From NCBI GenBank assembly GCA_944548615.1, contig OX155964.1, positions 18,580,653 to 18,644,652 of the forward strand: a stretch of 64,000 bases of DNA. The letters run 5' to 3'. Under the pieces are notes generated by a model. That model worked only from the letters and a program-made list of their open reading frames with translations, made no database searches and was not told the origin of the DNA. The position numbers and the translations under genes are program-made. The stretch is from Micropterix aruncella (Eukaryota > Arthropoda > Insecta > Lepidoptera > Micropterigidae). Positions 37,790 to 47,972 of the stretch are shown one piece after another (positions within the stretch are counted from its first letter, which is position 1; every line of letters begins with the position of its first letter).

Positions 37790-38115
37790 TGTAAGGTCAG
37801 CACCGAGTTTACAATGCTTTGAACGCAGGCTCAAGGAACACTAACACGCGCTCATAAATATATCTTATCTCCTCCCCTCCTCCCTTCCTTGCGTCATTAT
37901 GATGTCATTGTTTTTCATTTTGTTATTTATTTTTTTGCTGTCGTTTAATGTTAGGTACATTTGATACGAGCTGCCTTTATAAATGATTTAAATATTAGTT
38001 TTGTCTTATTTTTGCCTCAAAACATGTTTTCCCATTAGGTTTAGGTTAGCTGTAAGATATTGCTTCAAAGCAATAAGCTCGTCGATTTGTTTAGCGTTTT
38101 ATTATTATTCTTATT
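37790..38115 (+). repeat. Dispersed repeat J, copy 1
   Basis: Blocks AACGCAGGCTCAA, CGCTCATAAA and CCTCCCCTC, then further on TTAGCTGTAAGATATTGCTTC and a TTATTATTATT tail, recur in inverse order at 52470-53220. ATTGCTTCAAAGCAAT near 38060 is a small perfect palindrome before the (ATT)n tail, so it may be the 3' end of a retroposon. Confidence 0.6.
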
Positions 38116-39577
38116 ATTAAAAACGTATGTTCCCTTTTCTATTCATTTAAAACATTTATCATCAAACTAACCCATTTAATCCTAACGTCACTAAGTCTAA
38201 GAACGTCCTAAATAAATCAAAATCCTTCAGAGTTTACAAGTTTTTCGTTAAAATCAGCAAAATTTCATTATTTATTTATTTATATTTCTGCTGAATTTTA
38301 GTAAAAAAACTATGATTTTTAACCCTTTTAAAGGGTTGATCACTTACTGACTGCTAAATTGACACAGCGCATGTTTGTAAATTATAATCTAAAAATCGTT
38401 TTTATCGTTATCGATGTTTCTTTGCGTAAATAGAAGAATATAGAAGTGTACTAAAAATCTTTTATGAGATGAAATCTTAGGTTTTCATCTAACTATTACT
38501 ATAATATTAAGGAGTTGAAGTATTTGGAATTATATTTCGATAGGGCTTTTTATTTTGATAATGCTATATTGTTTCGGCGATTAGACCTTTTCGTTGTATT
38601 ACAAAAGCTGTTATGTATATTTAGAAATAAACATGTCGCAGACAAAAATTATTCAAAAAAAATATATGTCTAGTTGATTCCATCTGTGTATTGCAGAAAT
38701 TATATTAAAGCCTGACAGATATTTCATGAAATCGCGGACAACCGACAGAATCTTTTTAAAACCACTTTTTCTAAAACCTCAAGGTTCTGGGAAGATCACA
38801 AAGCTCCCCATAGTATTTCGTAAGTGGTTCGTCAAAAGAACCACCTTGATGAAGAAATCTTTGTTTAGGCTGTTACTAAAAAAATGGCTATCGACGAACT
38901 CAATTTCACGTACTTGCGACGATTGGAATTCATTCACTGTTAGGTTAGTAAATACGTAAATTTGTTGTAGATTTCAATGTAAAAACATTAAATTAGTTTC
39001 GCCAAATATTTCATATATTATTTAGTAAACAATTGGTATGTATAATATCAATGTAATGGAAATATATGAGAATTGAAAAAAACACCTAATTAAAGGGCTC
39101 TAAGTATTCGAATGCCGACGTTGCACGTATATGTTCATATCATTTAGTTGAGAATGTTTACCTAATGATTTCGTACGGATTCCATGTCCCACTATCTTCT
39201 GCATGTCCTAGTCATTATATATTTTTTTGATTTTTAGAAAAATGACAAATGCCCCGTCAAAATTTTTCACGCCCGAATATATAGTTTAGTATTGATCATT
39301 CAATACTCGAGTCGTTTCTCATTCGAATATACTGTAAATACTGTCTTGAATTTAGTAAATGTATTAGCCATAAAATTAAAGACTATTTTATTTCATAACT
39401 TTTTCTTACTTTACAGTAGTTTGTATATTGTGATATGTTAGAGAGCGGTAAACTTACAAAATTGAGACGAATTTAATGTAATGTAATGTACGTAAAATTG
39501 TGTTTTGCGTGACGAATGAAAACCTCGTTTCTCGCTCTCATAAAGGATTTTCAAAACTATCAACAGGTATCGCCACT
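38116..39577. other. No recognisable feature
   Basis: A forward frame at 38726-38959 is lysine/arginine-rich with no known motif. The rest is AT-rich. Confidence 0.4.
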
Positions 39578-39958
39578 ATGTAACGATCGCGAATATTATT
39601 ATCGACTATTTTGGAAGCGTTGATCAGCGCGAAGCGGCATTGTTCCTGGTGATGTCAGAGTTGGCGCGACCAGCGTCACCAGTGTCCTCTCGATGATAGC
39701 AGAATAAATATTGGTTTTCGCGTCCATCCGTATTTGTCCTTGCGCAAGGCTGCAGCTTTTCAACGTTCGCTCGCCGCCTCGTCGCCGTAGTGCTAAAATA
39801 AAGCTACGCGTCCTTATATAGCTGTATTATACGAGTGTTTTGCTAACTGCCCAACGAGGACTCTACGACTTCTCAGTGATTGATCGATGATTGAAGATCT
39901 GGAGACGCTGATAGTGCAGCAAAAGCAATACACAAGGGAACGAGGGAAAAAGAAATAA
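39578..39958 (+). mobile_element. Possible LTR-retrotransposon 5' end (LTR, leader, gag start)
   Basis: A GC-richer block starts TGTAACGATCGCG and contains AATAAA-like signals near 39703 and 39795. A 23-codon frame (39887-39958) beginning MIEDLETLIVQQKQYTRERG follows. That N-terminus is reminiscent of BEL/Pao-type gag starts. No second LTR, primer-binding site or pol is seen, so this is weakly supported and could be an unrelated GC-rich block. Confidence 0.3.
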
Positions 39959-41480
39959 ATTCCATGCAACTCATCTCTTACGGAATAATTCCATAAATGG
40001 CATTAAACTTCTTGAGTTTAATTTTCTTCCTCTTTTTAGGGCGCGCTATCCACTGGAGAAAAACATTGCTTAATATTGATTGAATAAAATATTTATTGAA
40101 CTGAATGCTAATACCATCGATTGGTGGTTTTTGTATTGCGACAACTCGCGGATGGCCGATCTCCGTATTTATGCACTTACGTAAATTATATTCTAAAGTG
40201 ACCTTCATTGAAAAAGTGGCCATCATTATACATTAGTATGCGTGCACTAACACCCTCTACAAAGAAATTGGCGAGTTGAAAACATGCAGTCGTGAGTTTT
40301 ATTCCCATAGCAAGCTTTTTAAGGGTTAATGCTGCCTAACTTAAAATACTTCATTATTTTTCGCCTTCCCACTTACAACCCAGGTCATCTCGTTGTTCCG
40401 AGTATTAGTATGTTTACCTCCTATTAGCCATATCCTCTATACCCCCTTTTCAGCGTTCAATGACTGGACTATAGCTAGAGTTGAAAATAACTCAAAATTT
40501 CCTTCTATTATCCAAGATTTACGTTAACACAACAAAAATGGATTATGGCTAATGTTTAAAAACTCATTTTTTCGATATATCAAAGAAAGCTTTAGGAGTT
40601 CCAACCCTTTGGAACCCTTTGTATCGATATCCACGTATTTTTTTTATGGAATTGTTGTACTGTTTTCTCAATCCTCCAATGAACCTCCAGGCAAAGAACC
40701 TTATAATATGACGTTAAAATGTGATTTTCTTTCTTTTACAGTTTCTAAAACCTGCCGTTGATTGTCTAAGCTACGTCGATCTCGAAACCTAGTAATATAA
40801 GGTAATAGTTTATTTTTTTCTAATTGCATATCAAAAAAAGTGTAATAGTCGTAAAACTCTACCATTAGTGTTACAAGCTGTTTAAATAAATAATAGTTCT
40901 AGGATTATCAATTATTTCAGAGGTAACATTAAACGCGTTATTAAACGCGTTATAAAGTAAGAGTATTAAAATAGTTTTAAACATTTGACGAATTGTGAGC
41001 ACAAGATTCTTGTTTATTTTTTTTTGTAGAAACTCACATTTCCAAAAGGAAAATAATTAGGCGGCTTAATTTATAATATATACATTACTATGAAATTATA
41101 AGGTTGCATAACTAAATAATTATCATTTTTAAGTAAGTACATAATAAATTTAACAATTAAAAAGTAATATAACGGTAAATAACAACGTTTAAAATATAAC
41201 ATATAAACAAATTCAGTATGTTAAAAAAAATCTCTGACGGATTATAAATTATCGAGGAGTATATTGATATCATTGCCATGGTAAAAAAAACAGTGTTGTC
41301 ACACACACTAGCGGAGGTTTAAACGTAGGGCATTATGGCGATTTTTAGAAATTACTATGTGTCGTCATGGAATCACATAGTAATGCCAGCACCCAATCGA
41401 ATCTTACATAGTCGTATTTAAATTATTTTTTTATTTCGGAAAACATACAGCTCATAAACTAAATATACAATAATCTAGAG
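39959..41480. other. No recognisable feature
   Basis: Unremarkable AT-rich sequence; frames at 39978-40226 and 40552-40761 lack motifs. AACGCGTTA is repeated near 40930. Confidence 0.4.
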
Positions 41481-42103
41481 CAGGGTTTCCCAACCTTTTT
41501 TGCATGGTGCCTCCTCGGATTATAAAAAAAAACATGCCCCCCTATATTTTTCTTCATTGCTTCAATAAAAAACACAAAATTTTTACGATATTTATTTCAC
41601 ACGATTTATTATTTATTAATGGGATGTTTGCACCTGCATTTTTTGAACCAGTTGGTCGATATCAGGTTCTGTTTTTGACAGAGCTATCATCAAATCATTA
41701 TCGACTGCAAGACGACTTCGCTGCTTAGTCTTAATTTGCACTAATGCTGAAAATCCGGTTTCACATAAGTACATAAGTCGAAGAAAATGGCAGAAGTATT
41801 CGCAAGGCAAGAGTGGCAACTTTTTGATTAAGGAGAAAGCGTTTTATCCAAAATTTCTCCAAAGTCAAGAGGTGAAAGTCATCTTTCATTGTCGAATCTG
41901 CCTTCATTTCCAGAAATTCTTCTTGGACATCTTCTGGTAATTGCAGAACATTGACCATTGGAACTAAGTGGCGCGACTAAATCTGTGTTTTAAATAATAA
42001 ACAATGAAAAGTAATTAGATTAAAATATTCGAACACTTCATGGCCCCCCTAAGATCTCTCTACGCCCCCTGGGGGGGCACGCCCCTCCGGTTGGGAAGTC
42101 CTG
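41481..42103 (-). mobile_element. hAT-like DNA transposon, internally deleted, with 8-bp target duplication
   Basis: ATCTAGAG is present as an exact direct repeat immediately outside both ends (41473-41480 and 42104-42111), the 8-bp duplication typical of hAT. Ends are CAGGGTTTCCCAACC on the left and, read in reverse, CAGGACTTCCCAACC on the right. C-runs inside both ends (GCCCCCC...) extend the inverted repeat. 623 bp long. It retains only the C-terminal transposase remnant on the reverse strand. The perfect duplication argues that the insertion is not ancient, although the coding remnant is broken. Confidence 0.88.
41616..41958 (-). pseudogene. hAT transposase C-terminal dimerisation region, frameshifted
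   Basis: The first reverse frame (41958 downward) reads LQLPEDVQEEFLEMKAD, then LTLEKFWIKR and LLPFSSTY. A ~5-base duplication around 41770 shifts the frame, and the next reads LMYLCETGFSALVQIKTKQR, RLAVDNDLMIALSKTEPDI and a stop. This is the pattern of ZBED5/FAM200/SCAND3-like hAT transposases (FW, YLCE.gFS.L..IKTK.R..L..dL..aLs...P.I). The DDE catalytic core and BED finger are missing, so it cannot be active. It occupies most of the deleted element. Confidence 0.85.
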
Positions 42104-42111
42104 ATCTAGAG

Positions 42112-42972
42112 TGTTATACATAGCAAGAAAACATTGGCCGATAATCCTGCCATAGATTCAGTTTTAAGAAATATTAGCATATTTAAATTAAAAATCACAA
42201 AGTTAGTCCCTGAGATAGGTATAGAATTGCAAGTGATTAGGAAAAGGAGTTGGACGATGGTACATGGATATATAATACAGAATCGTCATATATTCAAATA
42301 TATATAAATATACATATTTACAGTAGGCACTGTGCATGATAAGTTTATAAGTAAATGAGTTAGATGTAAGTATATGTTTATTGTAAATGCATGTGTATTT
42401 TTTATGTTGTATTTTACATGTGAATATAAGGGAAACTAATTCGGGAGTCTTGAAGTTTATAACCATTCAGTGCATGTGAAGTTATCTTTCACTGCCATTA
42501 CCTTGACATAATGCCTCCACGAAATCGTAAAGCAATTGAGCAAGTGCAATCAAAGGCTAAAATAATAAATCAACCGCGTAGACAAGAGCCTCCCGTAACA
42601 ATAGACGACGCTGCTTAAGAGAGCCGCTACACCTAGCTTGAGATTCAGCACAGCAGCGTGAGGTCCGACTATGGATAACTACAAGATTACCTTTGCTGGC
42701 TACAGGATTTTCAACTAATTTGTCCTGATCAAAATCAGAGTTCAGGGAAAAAATGCTCTTGCCACCGCTTCTTCTGGAATTTGGCAGCCTTAATGGAAGG
42801 AAAGAGAATGGCCTGTTCCGCACTTAAGTTGTCACTTGATATCGGCGGGTAGGTAAAACCTACCTGCAACATAAGCAATGCAAATGATCGAGCGCAGGTG
42901 CTCAAGCCACGTAAATTAATCGTGTAGAATGTCCTTGACATCTCTAAGAGATCTGAGAGAAAACAATTAGAC
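42112..42972. other. Unassigned segment with decayed frames
   Basis: A 35-codon frame at 42511-42618 starts MPPRNRKAIEQVQSKAKI, a basic, gag- or ORF1-like N-terminus I cannot identify. The following 350 bases are GC-richer with stops in all frames. It could be an eroded retroelement 5' region. 42200-42470 is low-complexity A+T sequence. Confidence 0.3.
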
Positions 42973-43210
42973 GGCCTGGTGGCATACATAGTGGTAGGGA
43001 TACCTGATCTTACATTGTAAGATTCCGGGTTCGAATCCCGACTGGGCCACCATTTTTCATTGTCATAACATTAACAGAATTGCATTAAAATTCTGTCGAT
43101 TTAGTTCAATAACAAGACACACACATACATATACATATTTCATAGTAGTTGTTTATAAGATATTTGGGTGTGATAACAAACCCGTCCATTGTAAAATTTC
43201 AAAATAAATA
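42973..43210 (+). mobile_element. tRNA-derived SINE-like unit or retroprocessed tRNA
   Basis: 42973-43049 can be drawn as a tRNA-like fold. GGCCTGG pairs with CTGGGCC in the acceptor stem (two G-U). An A-box-like TGGCAT...AGTGG has a 4-base insertion. A 5-bp anticodon stem (ATCTT/AAGAT) encloses a 7-base loop. A perfect B box, GGTTCGAATCC, completes it. CCA follows the acceptor at 43050-43052, then T5. Genomic CCA suggests an RNA intermediate. The downstream ~160 bp, ending AAATTTCAAAATAAATA, would be the SINE body. No other copy exists in the window to confirm it. Confidence 0.6.
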
Positions 43211-43232
43211 TTAGGAACAAATAAACAAATAA

Positions 43233-43547
43233 TCTGACGGGAGAATATCTGGAATTTCGTCAAAATCTGCCCGTCATCCTAAAGTCAACACAGACCAATG
43301 GCATTCACGTATGTTTAACATACTAATTTTTGTGGAGGCATGTACGAAAGATAACTTTAAAACAAAACATCTCTTTATATCTGGACAAGATAAGAGTGCT
43401 TCAGTTTTCTCAAAATCACCTGGGCAACGCCAGGAAATTATAGTGCTAGTGAATTATAATGCAGGATCAGCTTTAATGATTTTAGAGCTTTTTGTGGTTC
43501 TCATGATTAATCTCAGCATCTTGTTTATTTTCTCGAATACATTATAA
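43233..43547 (+). CDS. Unrecognised 104-residue open frame
   Basis: The frame is open from just after a TAA at 43230 and ends at 43547; the first ATG is at 43311. It reads DGRISGISSKSARHPKVNTD, then DQWHSRMF, KTKHLFISGQDKSASVFSKS and PGQRQEIIVLVNYNAG, and finishes in a hydrophobic segment (ALMILELFVVLMINLSILFIF) that could be a membrane helix. The polar part looks more protein-like than neighbouring frames. I know no family for it, and no splice or promoter context supports it. It could be a transposon relic or chance. Confidence 0.25.
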   Translation, partial: SDGRISGISSKSARHPKVNTDQWHSRMFNILIFVEACTKDNFKTKHLFISGQDKSASVFSKSPGQRQEIIVLVNYNAGSALMILELFVVLMINLSILFIFSNTL

Positions 43548-44100
43548 ATTTATTTATTTATTTATTTAAGAAATAATTAGGATCTGTAAAACACTGATTT
43601 TGGTTACAAAAATAACATGAGCCGAATAGCAAAACATTATGCTTAACCTCATGCTTTTTCAATTCTGTCATCCAACTAGGACTAGGCCGTTCTAGGGTGG
43701 ACAGTGATTTAATAATACAATACTTAAGAGTCTTAGCAAAATGCTCATAAAACTTAATTGCCGTAAGATGTGGTCTTCAAAAATAATTTTTTAAAACATG
43801 ATTTTTCATGTATATCTTGAATGTATGTAGGTAATATTTAATGGTAAGTATATTTAATGTATATCTTGAGTGTATGTAACCTATATCTGAATTATCAATG
43901 TATATCTTGAAATTTTGATCCGTATTTATACGTAATAATACATAATATAATAATACATACATTGTTCAGGATATGAACATTTATTATGTAGTCATATTTA
44001 AAATGACCTCCATTCCCGAAAAGATACCGATTGATTAAAAGCCATTTCATTTTTGTAACACCATTTAAATAAAATATTGTTTTTCGTGGCACTCAGATAC
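43548..44100 (-). mobile_element. LINE 3' fragment, copy G3
   Basis: Begins on the forward strand with TTTATTTATTTATTTAAG (its reverse-strand 3' tail) and follows the copy at 9478 through CCAACTAGGACTAGGCCGTT and GATGTGGTCTTCAAAAA. The coding tail is not recognisable here. Confidence 0.65.
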
Positions 44101-44202
44101 ATTCAGAATTTGGTTACAAATTTTAGGATCGTTCGCATACATTCAGAAAATACACAAAGGCAAACCACTTATGAAATTAAAAATAGCTATGGGCTTAAAT
44201 CA

Positions 44203-44256
44203 AGGTAACATATGGTGCCCCACAAGGTTAACCTTGTGGGGCACTATATGTTACCT
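44203..44256. repeat. 54-bp near-perfect palindrome at array edge
   Basis: AGGTAACATATGGTGCCCC to its inverse ...GTTACCT, centred between 44229 and 44230, with one mismatched pair. It joins the first unit to an inverted partial unit on its left, so the array begins with a head-to-head junction. Confidence 0.95.
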
Positions 44257-45230
44257 ATGTAGCCAGATAGTTGCCGATATTAGACCGGCAACTATCTGCT
44301 AAACTTTATAATATATGGCTTTAACCATCGCACAACGTTAACCTTGTTGTGCACCATATGTTACCTATGTAGCCAGATATTTGCCGATATTAGACCGGCA
44401 ACTATCTGGCTAATCTTTATAATATATGGCTTTAACCATCGCACAAGGTTAACCTTGTGGGGCACCATATGTTACCTATGTAGCCAGATAGTTGCCGATA
44501 TTAGACCGGCAACTATCTGGCTAATCTTCATAATATATGGCTTTAACCATCGCACAAGGTTAACCTTGTGGGGCACCATATGTTACCTATGTAGCCAGAT
44601 AGTTGCCGATATTAGACCGGCAACTATCTGCTAAACTTTATAATATATGGCTTTAACCATCGCACAACGTTAACCTTGTTGTGCACCATATGTTACCTAT
44701 GTAGCCAGATAGTTGCCGATATTAGACCGGCAACTATCTGGCTAATCTTTATAATATATGGCTTTAACCATCGCACAAGGTTAACCTTGTGGGGCACCAT
44801 ATGTTACCTATGTAGCCAGATAGTTGCCGATATCAGACCGGCAACTATCTGGCTAATCTTTATAATATATGGCTTTAACCATCGCACAACGTTTACCTTG
44901 TTGTGCACCATGTAGCCATTACCTATGTAGCCAGATAGTTGCCGATATTAGACCGGTAACTATCTGGCTAATCTTTATAATGTATGGCTTTAACCATCGC
45001 ACAAGGTTAACCTTGTGGGGCAGCATATGTTACCCATGTAGCCAGATAGTTGCTGATATTAGACCAGCAACTATCTGGCTAATCTTTATAATATATGGCT
45101 TTAACCATCGCACAAGGTTAACCTTGTGGGGCACCATATGTTACCTATGTAGCGAGATAGTTACCGATATCAGACCGGCAACTATCTGGCTAATCTTTAT
45201 AATATATGGTTTTAACCATCGCAGTCAGTG
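44203..45230. repeat. ~111-bp satellite array, nine units, two palindromes per unit
   Basis: Unit anchors (CACAA(G/C)GTTA) lie at 44221, 44331, 44442, 44553, 44663, 44774, 44885, 45000 and 45111, and the array ends by 45230. Each unit has the palindrome CACAAGGTTAACCTTGTG, or its variant CACAACGTTAACCTTGTTGTG. Each also has an inverted repeat CAGATAGTTGCCG...CGGCAACTATCTG with a 9-base loop. In the unit at ~45042-45075 both arms change together (GTTGCTG / CAGCAAC), keeping the pairing. Units come in two types arranged 1-2-1 1-2-1 2-1-1, so a 332-bp higher-order block is duplicated. The open frames over the array merely translate the repeat. Confidence 0.95.
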
Positions 45231-46264
45231 TACGTACTAACTAGTTAACCAACCCAAAAACAAAACGAACGAATTCCTCGACTCTGAATTCCGATCCTCA
45301 AACCCGATTTCTTTAAGGATCTCAAATGTCGAAGCATCCCTCCTACCTTCCGGGCCTCGTACGATGCGACTTCTTTTTGTATTCGATTTTTTTGCTAAAC
45401 TTTGTGATTGTGTTTAGACTTTGTGATTGTGTTTAAACTTTGTGATTAGAATGTACTAGGCCGAAAGCGCAATGACTGCTATCCAAATGCCATCGCAGAG
45501 ACTTTTTTGTATTTTATATTCCATGTATTCCATTCCCATCGATCTTTCGAATGCTGAAAATAATCCAATTTATCAAAGGACTTTTATATCTCAATTTATT
45601 TTCCTATTGCTTTGTAGGAATTGACGTTAGGGCTAATTTAATTCTAGAATGTTGAACTCAAAGCCTATGATTTTATTATAACTTGACCCACTTCTCCTAC
45701 AGACCTCGCTACAGATTTTTATAATTTCACGACAAGGTGGAAACGATTGATGCAGTTAGAACTAATTATTGCTATCTACTATCTTTTAATCTCCCGCGTA
45801 TTTAATTTCTTTGGTAGATACCTATCTATACTACCCACATAAAAACTGTGTGATAAATCTTTATTTTTTTCTTTTCTTTTGTTCTGTCTTAGTAAAACTT
45901 TGCCTATTAAGCCTCCTCCAGACTGTCCCGCTGGTGCCGCGTCTCGCCCTTGATATCTCTATAAAGATCTCGGCTCGGTTCCGCATAAACAACGCGCCGC
46001 ATTAAAAGCCCTTCATATTCATGGAGCCATTTCAGCGAGGACCGCAATTATCGAAAGCTCGCTTTACTTACTAGAGACGACCGAGCATCGTGTCGGTGTT
46101 GTCAGAAATGGTCACTAATGTCACAAATTTATTACCCAATATCATTGAATATATATTGTATTAGATTGCGCAACTCCATAGAAAGATTTGACAACTTTTT
46201 TGTGCCGGCGAAATGCAGGTGACGCTGATAGATTTAAGGGCAAACTAACAGCAATTTATTTGGC
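45231..46264. other. Apparently single-copy noncoding stretch
   Basis: TTTGTGATTGTGTTT is repeated at 45398-45440. Stretch 45890-46110 is GC-richer, with a frame (45811-46005) that is hydrophobic and unremarkable. No element is recognised. Confidence 0.35.
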
Positions 46265-47095
46265 CATCTATAATATTTATTTTTATTTATTTATTCATTT
46301 TAAACATAACATGCGAAATTCATAAAATGGTCATACCAAGTAATGGTGCGAAGTAAACGACGACCCACATTCACATGACCATGCGCAGCGCATGCCCAAC
46401 TAGGCCGAGTATAGCCTGCATCTGGGCATACAATTTATTTTCAGACTTGGGTGGAGAAGCATAACTGACGTAGGACACATACTTTTATACACATACATAT
46501 ACATATACACATATATACATATACATGCATACACACATACACACATATGTTACATTATGTTTATTATCTTATATCACTGTTATGCAGGTATATTATTTCT
46601 AAGAGTTGATTTGCAGAAGATCATTCTCTGCCCTTGAACGACTTATATCGTCAAGAAGCCATTTTTTTATTTTTTTATTGAATAAAAAGGTACTTTCAAT
46701 TTTTTTTATGTCGTCATCAATACGGTTGAATATTTTAGATGCGATAAAGTTAATTGCCTTTGGGCAAATGATGATTAACTCGGGGAACGGCATAATTCAA
46801 GCCTGCAGATGCTCCTGTAGTTCTGTGTTGTTGGCTTCGTGGTCGTTTATCTAAGGTTCGATGGAAAAACATGAGTGACTGTTTCACAAACAGCTGGCGT
46901 ATATCTAACACCTTACTTTTTTGAAAAAGCATGTTAGAATCATGTCGTGGGTACCTTTTATTGATTACCCTCAACAAAAGCTTTTGGGCTTTCACTAGAG
47001 GATCCAAGACAGATTTTGCACATGCTTCCCACGCTATTATACCGTGCACCCATAAACCCTGACATAGGGCCCTGAATAACCCTGAATAACATTGA
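46265..47095 (-). mobile_element. LINE 3' fragment with RT thumb and C-terminus, reverse strand
   Basis: The coding remnant at 46599-47090 is followed (reverse strand) by a ~330-bp 3' UTR. It has an ACATACATAT-rich block and ends in AATAAATAAATAAAAATAAA (forward 46270-46290). A perfect CATGCGCAGCGCATG dyad sits at 46380-46394. Confidence 0.78.
46599..47090 (-). pseudogene. LINE RT C-terminal region, frameshifted
   Basis: Reverse frame 1 reads LFRALCQGLWVHGIIAWEAC, VLDPLVKAQKLLLRVINKR, VLDIRQLFVKQSLMFFHRTL and LNYAVPRVNH. A one-base shift near 46760 leads to frame 2: AINFIASKIFNRIDDDIKKI, FLFNKKIKKWLLDDI, then a stop. The order Y/HGI.aW, l..AQ..llR.i, IRQL...., AVPR.N, K..LL fits the thumb and tail of CR1/jockey-group RTs. 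The catalytic palm is missing. Unrelated subfamily to the RTs at 19.4 and 26.2 kb, judging by the different tail sequence. Confidence 0.75.
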
Positions 47096-47960
47096 TAATA
47101 AATGATATTTTATAAATGACTGATTGATAATAAAACCCCAATAATTTAACCAGTAATAACAAAAATTCATTTATTTAACATTTGTTGATTTATTGGTTTT
47201 ATCTGTCCCAATTGATATATAGGCTGATTATACACATGCTAATTACGAATAGATAAAATGCCATCTATTAATCTTTCTGAACGTTATGTAAAGTGTGTAA
47301 TTATTACGTATTAAAACATTTATACCAAATTAATAATTGACATCTTAATGTACTTAAATGATATTAAAATAATAGTATATATTATAATATATAAAAAAAA
47401 ATATATATCGTATAGGCGTGTTTAGAGCGTTATTTACAGTGCGCCGCCATATTGTTATACCACGAAAGTAGCCATATTGAACATAGTAATCAATATTGTG
47501 AACTATGAGTGCCATCTACACGTTGTGTTTCGTAGTAAAATACTGGTTTCCGAATCGTAGTACGACGTTGAACTACGCTATATATTCAATGTGAATATTT
47601 TTTTAAACCCAAGGATTGTTTGACAATGGTATAATCCGCTCAATGATTCTACATCCTTTGTTCTAAAGTAAGTTGAAGTAAGTTATATTCTTGGTTGGTT
47701 ATTTTTTTTAATACTTTTTTTTATTAAATCATGTTATATAAGTATCTTATTGGCTTTGTAGAAATAAGTATGTAATGCGATTATTCTAAATGATGTAGTG
47801 TGACTCTTTAGAAACGTTTAGTAACGATTTGTAGAATTATTTTAATCTTTTTATTCTATTGCCAAATTATATCGATTCCGCAATCACTGGTGTTGTCCTT
47901 CAGCTATTATAATTAAATTATGCTATCTCAAGTATCCAAAGTGTGTACTAATATCTAAAC
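47096..47960. other. No recognisable feature
   Basis: AT-rich sequence with a short ATATAT run at 47390-47410. Confidence 0.45.
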
Positions 47961-47972
47961 AATATGTGTAAG

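Noticed and set aside
42511..42618. Retroelement gag/ORF1 start (MPPRNRKAIEQVQ)
   Set aside because: 35 codons with a basic composition are not enough, and no downstream coding similarity was found. Kept only as a note in the segment description.
44344..45240. Repetitive open frames (CYLCSQIVADIRPATIWLIF...) that resemble a membrane-repeat protein
   Set aside because: The 111-bp unit is a multiple of three and happens to be open. Frames break at the 110- and 115-bp units, and the DNA-level palindromes explain the structure better.
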